A stretch of DNA of 8,715 nt, from the NCBI GenBank assembly GCA_937899145.1, contig CALBPW010000504.1:1-8715 (forward strand), given 5' to 3'. Shown here piece after piece: positions 4,765 to 8,715 of the stretch. The notes under the pieces were generated by a model. That model made no database searches and was not told the DNA's origin. It saw only the letters and a program-made list of their open reading frames with translations. The position numbers and the translations under genes are program-made. How positions within the stretch are numbered: the first letter of the stretch is position 1; each line of letters opens with the position of its first letter. This stretch comes from an uncultured Bacteroidota bacterium. Its GTDB lineage: Bacteria; Bacteroidota; Bacteroidia; Bacteroidales; SZUA-534.

Positions 4765-6087
4765 TTAGTTAAAAAAATTAATTTTGTATTCTAAATGTTT
4801 TGTTTGATTGTTTTTTTCTGGTGTTACTTTTAAAAATTGAATTTTTGCTTGGCAGTTTTCAAGTTCTATTTCTAATTGAGAATTGGTGGTGTATTTGTTT
4901 ATTTTTTTTTTGTTTACATCGTATGTTTCTATGTTTATGTTGTCTGTTGTGCTGTTTATTATTGTTATTGTTATTTTTGGTTGGATAGTATAATTTTTAT
5001 AATCAATTTTTATCCAATCATAATCGTCTGATATGAGTTTACCTTTTTTGTTAACTCGTTGATGTAGAGTATGAAGTTGAGAATATTCAGGTTGTAGAAG
5101 AGTTGCAATTTCGGGCGAGAAATCGGGTTCGTATCTGTCGGGGTGTTGAGGGCGTTTTATGCTGTCGGTTTTGATGCGCCAATTTGCAGATTTTTTTTTG
5201 TTTTCAAGTGTGTATAGCATCACAGCCTTTTGCATTGGAGTAAATGTTGTTCGGCAATTTTTGTTGGGAGGATAGCTCATTATGTTGTCGGTTTGAGGCT
5301 TGTATTGGTTGCCCCAGCGATCTGTTTGTGTGCCAATATAGTGGCAATTGTTGTCAACACATTTGTTTAAATTTGGTTGTGCGTATGTGTCGGAAAGTCC
5401 ATCGCCATTGATTTCGCAATTATATCCACGTATAAAAATTCCTTTTCGCATTTGAGTGCGGCTAACTGATTCTTGATGTCGTTTGCCTCTGTTGTATGAT
5501 TTGTGAGGATGTTTTAAACCAAGATAGTGTCCAGTTTCGTGGCATATTCCCGATGGGTGGCATTGAGCAATGGTTATTACACTGTTAGAGAGAGTGTTGT
5601 ACGAACCAGTAAAATGGTAGTTCCTGTTTTTTTTTCCTGATTTTGTCAACGATTCTACTATTGAAATGTTGAGTAATTTTTTGTTGTGATGTAATGTAGT
5701 TTTTATTGGAAAGTCGGTGTAATATCTAAATTGTGCGTACTTTTTGTTTGTAAAATATTTGATTTCGCTTACATAAAAAGTTATATGTGTGTTGTTGAGA
5801 CGGTGTAGAGTGTTGAGGTTTTGTATAAGTTGTTTTATATATTTGTCGTTGGTGGTTTGGCTACTATCGCTTGATTTATATACCCATAATTTTATTGGAA
5901 TGGCATACAATGGACGGTTGATTGTGTCGATGCCGTTGTTGATGATATAGTTGGTTAAAAATTGATTGTTGCCAATCCATGGTTTGTGAAAAATATGTTT
6001 GTGTTCAAAACTTTGGTTTTCAAAGTTTTGAGCCTGACAATTGGTTATTGTAATTAATAATATTGCTATTAGTTGCAAAAATCTCAT
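4765..6087 (-). CDS. Secreted zinc metalloprotease, M43 pappalysin/cytophagalysin-like, with C-terminal PPC-like domain
   Basis: This 440-residue metzincin has a signal peptide (about 1-20, ending NCQAQ). The zinc site is HETGHYLGLKH (183-193), with H183, H187 and H193 as ligands and E184 as catalytic base. The Met-turn is NIMSY (268-272). Between them are the family features YNC followed by GDGLSDTYAQPN (222-239) and paired cysteines (C224, C243, C248, C278), then FTPMQKAVM (282-290). C176 and C182 bracket the approach to the zinc helix. From about 318, DRYEPDFSPEIAT leads to DDYDWIKIDY (354-363), the pattern of a bacterial pre-peptidase C-terminal (PPC) beta-sandwich. No obvious type IX secretion C-terminal signal is visible. 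The C-terminal half is Asn/Lys/Thr-rich. It is flanked by terminators on both sides, so it is probably monocistronic. The likely role is extracellular or periplasmic protein degradation; the substrate is unknown. Confidence 0.87.
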   Translation of the reverse strand: MRFLQLIAILLITITNCQAQNFENQSFEHKHIFHKPWIGNNQFLTNYIINNGIDTINRPLYAIPIKLWVYKSSDSSQTTNDKYIKQLIQNLNTLHRLNNTHITFYVSEIKYFTNKKYAQFRYYTDFPIKTTLHHNKKLLNISIVESLTKSGKKNRNYHFTGSYNTLSNSVITIAQCHPSGICHETGHYLGLKHPHKSYNRGKRHQESVSRTQMRKGIFIRGYNCEINGDGLSDTYAQPNLNKCVDNNCHYIGTQTDRWGNQYKPQTDNIMSYPPNKNCRTTFTPMQKAVMLYTLENKKKSANWRIKTDSIKRPQHPDRYEPDFSPEIATLLQPEYSQLHTLHQRVNKKGKLISDDYDWIKIDYKNYTIQPKITITIINSTTDNINIETYDVNKKKINKYTTNSQLEIELENCQAKIQFLKVTPEKNNQTKHLEYKINFFN

Positions 6088-6113
6088 TAGTTTTTTTGTT
6101 ATGGGATATTAAA

Positions 6114-6147
6114 AGCGGCGTGGTTTTATGTTTTTTATCACGCCGCT
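6114..6147 (-). terminator. Intrinsic terminator after relA
   Basis: A perfect 9-bp GC-rich stem AGCGGCGTG/CACGCCGCT with a 16-nt A-rich loop is followed on the minus strand by TTTTAATATC. It starts 54 nt after the relA stop and lies before the protease start at 6087, separating the two units. Its GC-rich stem stands out in AT-rich DNA. Confidence 0.8.
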
Positions 6148-6201
6148 AAATTATTTGTTATGTTTGCAAAAAGAGAGCCAAATTCTATATTGTTGCTCCA
6201 T

Positions 6202-8331
6202 TTATGATACCACTTCCACTTTATCAATGTTTTTCATACGTTTAAATCTTTCGACAAGGCTTTTTAATGGGTTTGCACCTGCGATGTTAACAGATAATTC
6301 GGCACGAAATTTTCCACCAGGAAGTTCTGAAATGCTAAACGATCTGATATGCATTTTAAACTCGTTTATAACCATGTTGTTTATTTGCAAACCTAATCCT
6401 GGGTCGTAGTTTCCTGACAGCCTTAGCACAGAGTTATATACCTGAGCCTCAATGTCTTTTTTCCAAACAGCTTGTACCACTCGGTATGGATACTTTGTTA
6501 GTATTGATTTTGCGTTAGGGCAGTCGAACCGATGTATCTTTGTACCTTTGGTTGCTGTTACAAAAGCAAATATTTTGTCGCCTGGCAGAGGTTGACAGCA
6601 TTTTGCGTATGTAAAGTCCAACGTGTTGAGGTTATCAATAATCAAAACGTCAGATTTGTCGAAGTTGCCAATAGGGACTGTGGTGTGTTGAATTGGTGTA
6701 CGTTTTTCGTCCTGTAATCGGTTTTCTTCTTCACCTATTTGAACTATTGCACTTCGTATTTTTTGCGGATCTATTTTGCCATCGCCAACCGCTTGGTATA
6801 ATTCCACAGTGTTTTCTTTGTGGAAAAATTTTATTAATTTGCTGACGTTTGTATCGTTTAGTTGAAGATTAAATTGTTGTAATTTTTGGCGTACAATATC
6901 TTTTCCGACATCTGCTAACCGGTTTTCTTGGCTTTGGATAATTCGTCGGATTCGGTTTTTTACGCGTTGGTTGTTGGCAATGTTAACCCATTCGTGTGCA
7001 GGTTTTTGGTTGCCTGATGTTAAAACTTTTATTGTATCTCCATTTTGCAATACGTGTGTTATTGATACAAATTTGTTGTTTACCTTTGCACCAATACATT
7101 TGCTACCTAAATCGCTGTGTATTGAGAATGCAAAATCGAGAACGGTATCGCCAGAATGCATTTTTATAAGGTCGCCGTTGGGTGTAAAGATGTAAATTTC
7201 GTCGGAGTAAAGAGCTTTTTTCTCTTCACTAATGTTTTTGGCAATGTCGGGGTTTTCGATTGCTTCGCGAATTTTTGAGAAAATATTTCCACCTTCTTGA
7301 CCATCTGTACCGTTTTTGTATTTCCAATGAGCAGCGAGTCCTTTTTCTGCTATTTCGTCCATTCGCACGGTGCGTATTTGCACTTCAACCCAACGACCGC
7401 CAGGACCTATTACTGTGGTGTGTAGCGATTCGTAACCGCTTGATTTTGGCACGCTTATCCAATCTCTAAGTCGGTAAGGGTTTGGCTTGTATTTTTCGGT
7501 TATAAGCGAATAAGCGTTCCAACAATCGGCTTTTTCTTTTTGTGGGTCTGGTGCAGAATCTATTATTACTCTTATTGCAAATAAATCGTATATACCATCA
7601 ACACCAATGTTTTGGTTTTTCATCTTGTTGTAGATGGAGGCGATTGATTTTGGTCGTCCTTTGATGCTAACTTTGAGATGGTGTTGCTCAAATTTTTTTC
7701 TAAGCGGGCTAATAAATTCTGCAATATATTTGTCGCGTTCAGCTTTTTTTATTTGAAGTTTGTCTGCTATATGTCTGTAAGTATCGTAGTTGAAATATTT
7801 TAGGCATATCTCCTCCATTTCGGTTTTTATTTTGTACAAACCGATTCGGTGAGCAACAGGGCTAAAGATGTATTGCACCTCGGTTGCAGTTTTAAGGGCA
7901 TCTTCGGTTGTAAGTTCTTTTAGCCTTCTAATTTTTTCGAGGTGTTCTATTAGCATTATTATAATTGCTCTTACGTCTCCGCTGAGAGTTACGAGGAGTT
8001 TTATATGGTTTTCTGTTTGAGTTTTAATTTTTTCGAGGTTAAAATCAGGTATTTTCATCATCCCCGAAATAACACTTTCTATTTCTTCTGAAAAAACTTT
8101 TTGTTCAACGAGCATTGTTGCTGTTTGTTGTGGCAAAAACGCATAAACAATAATTGCAGAAATTGTTATAAAGTCGGCATTAACTTCGTCGGCGGCTATG
8201 CGAAGCATCTCACATGCTACCTTGGTTTCTATTGCCCCATGTTCTTCAACAATAGTGGCGATTTTTTTAACGTTAGCAGCTTCGTCGGTTGGCAACGTTT
8301 TCAAATAACTATCTATCTTTTCAATTATCAT
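6202..8331 (-). CDS. relA: RelA/SpoT-family (p)ppGpp synthetase with degenerate hydrolase domain
   Basis: This 709-residue long RSH transfers pyrophosphate from ATP to GTP or GDP to make the stringent-response alarmone. The N-terminal HD region (about 20-150) is degenerate: where hydrolases have His-Asp and a downstream Glu-Asp, it reads IIVYAFLPQQT (60-70), so ppGpp hydrolysis is unlikely. The synthetase domain (about 222-340) is intact, with GRPKSIASIYNKM (225-237), YDLFAIRV (248-255), GYESLHT (299-305), EVQIR (316-320) and AAHWKYK (333-339). The motif before it is RLRD (287-290), close to the basic RxKD of bifunctional enzymes and unlike the acidic ExDD of E. coli RelA. A TGS domain (about 378-438), helical region, zinc-finger-like domain with C578, C579, H600 and C604, and an ACT domain (about 633-709) complete the ribosome-sensing C-terminus. 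Length is normal. There is no Shine-Dalgarno before the ATG. A separate hydrolase should exist elsewhere in the genome (inference). Confidence 0.93.
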   Translation of the reverse strand: MIIEKIDSYLKTLPTDEAANVKKIATIVEEHGAIETKVACEMLRIAADEVNADFITISAIIVYAFLPQQTATMLVEQKVFSEEIESVISGMMKIPDFNLEKIKTQTENHIKLLVTLSGDVRAIIIMLIEHLEKIRRLKELTTEDALKTATEVQYIFSPVAHRIGLYKIKTEMEEICLKYFNYDTYRHIADKLQIKKAERDKYIAEFISPLRKKFEQHHLKVSIKGRPKSIASIYNKMKNQNIGVDGIYDLFAIRVIIDSAPDPQKEKADCWNAYSLITEKYKPNPYRLRDWISVPKSSGYESLHTTVIGPGGRWVEVQIRTVRMDEIAEKGLAAHWKYKNGTDGQEGGNIFSKIREAIENPDIAKNISEEKKALYSDEIYIFTPNGDLIKMHSGDTVLDFAFSIHSDLGSKCIGAKVNNKFVSITHVLQNGDTIKVLTSGNQKPAHEWVNIANNQRVKNRIRRIIQSQENRLADVGKDIVRQKLQQFNLQLNDTNVSKLIKFFHKENTVELYQAVGDGKIDPQKIRSAIVQIGEEENRLQDEKRTPIQHTTVPIGNFDKSDVLIIDNLNTLDFTYAKCCQPLPGDKIFAFVTATKGTKIHRFDCPNAKSILTKYPYRVVQAVWKKDIEAQVYNSVLRLSGNYDPGLGLQINNMVINEFKMHIRSFSISELPGGKFRAELSVNIAGANPLKSLVERFKRMKNIDKVEVVS

Positions 8332-8561
8332 AGTTTTTGTTTTTTGGGGACATTTTGTTTCTTTTTTTTACAAATATCGGTTTTTTAAGGTTTACAGAAA
8401 GTTAAATTTTATTTTTTTGCAACAAAATTGGAAAAATACATAAATTTCGTATTGTTTTTGGGTGCTATAATATTAATTATAAGGAGTAAAATTCTTAGAA
8501 AAACGCTTGTAAATGTCAAGAACTAAACTTTCGTAAGTGTTGTAACACGTTGTAAATCAAA
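8332..8561. other. AT-rich intergenic region upstream of relA
   Basis: This 230-nt stretch should hold the relA promoter. A weak Bacteroidota-type candidate on the minus strand is TTTG (8426-8423), then 18 nt, then TAACTTTC (8404-8397), against the consensus TTTG and TAnnTTTG. Also present are an AT inverted repeat TATAAT-ATTA-ATTATA (8466-8481) and a small inverted repeat GTGTT-GT-AACAC near 8535-8550, which may help end the gene to the right. Nothing else is evident. Confidence 0.4.
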
Positions 8562-8714
8562 TCATTCCAACTTTGTTGAATTTTTAACCAATTGATTTTC
8601 AATGACCAAATTAATAAGTAAAGTATCCTTGTAATCGTTTAATTGTGTCTTAATATTTTTAACTAAATCTCTGATAAATAGAATGATACGTTCATTTATT
8701 GTTAGTTCGAGAGT
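8562..8714 (-). CDS. C-terminal end of an unrecognised gene running off the right edge
   Basis: An open minus-strand frame of 50 codons enters from the right edge and ends at TGA (8564-8562). The peptide begins TLELTINERIILFIRDLVK and ends NQLVKNSTKLE. It looks helical, with a Lys/Leu/Ile/Asn-rich composition like the neighbouring AT-rich genes. It has the same direction as relA and lies 230 nt upstream of it. No domain is recognisable, and an open frame of this length could be chance. Confidence 0.4.
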   Translation of the reverse strand, partial: TLELTINERIILFIRDLVKNIKTQLNDYKDTLLINLVIENQLVKNSTKLE

Positions 8715-8715
8715 G

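Noticed and set aside
5999..6087. M43 protease as a lipoprotein
   Set aside because: The residue before C17 is Asn, not Gly, Ala or Ser, and a normal signal peptidase I site after NCQAQ is plausible. Left open as a finding, not a feature.

Overview
The window looks like two unrelated genomes joined near position 3504. Bases 1 to about 3503 are GC-rich: a hand count of the 60 bases from 2821 gives 70% GC. They carry strong AAGGAGG-type ribosome binding sites and dispersed intergenic repeats containing TCATCCTGAGCG or CCTTCCCCTTGAGGGG, a style I associate with gut Coriobacteriia/Eggerthellaceae-type actinobacteria (inference, no search done). Bases from about 3504 to 8715 are AT-rich: the 60 bases from 7681 give 35% GC. 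Their genes lack Shine-Dalgarno sequences and encode proteins of Bacteroidota/Bacteroidales type. The join falls inside a chemoreceptor gene, whose C-terminal part is replaced by translated repeat DNA. A chimeric metagenomic contig is the simplest explanation.

Left segment. At the left edge is the start of a leftward gene with a Thr-Ser-repeat N-terminus. In front of it are a promoter and two matching TTGAC-N5-GTCAA palindromes exactly 42 bp apart. After a non-coding stretch with a nested 40-bp/10-bp tandem repeat come two leftward, tightly coupled genes: an AAA/ABC-type ATPase (RloA-like) and an RloB-family Toprim-like protein. This is the most interesting system in the window. It resembles the RloA/RloB or AbiL-like anti-phage modules, has lower GC than its neighbour (about 50% in a sampled line), and has its own promoter and palindromic operator candidates. 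Divergent from it is a rightward six-helix membrane protein of unknown function, followed by a tandem 30-bp repeat and a hairpin repeat that lead into the join.

Right segment. All genes are leftward. Read in transcription order from the right edge they are: the last 50 codons of an unrecognised gene; a RelA-type (p)ppGpp synthetase with a degenerate hydrolase domain; a strong terminator; a secreted M43 pappalysin-like metalloprotease with a C-terminal PPC-like domain; a weak terminator; and the truncated methyl-accepting chemotaxis protein. These look like independent housekeeping or accessory genes, not one pathway.

No rRNA, tRNA, CRISPR array or insertion sequence was found.
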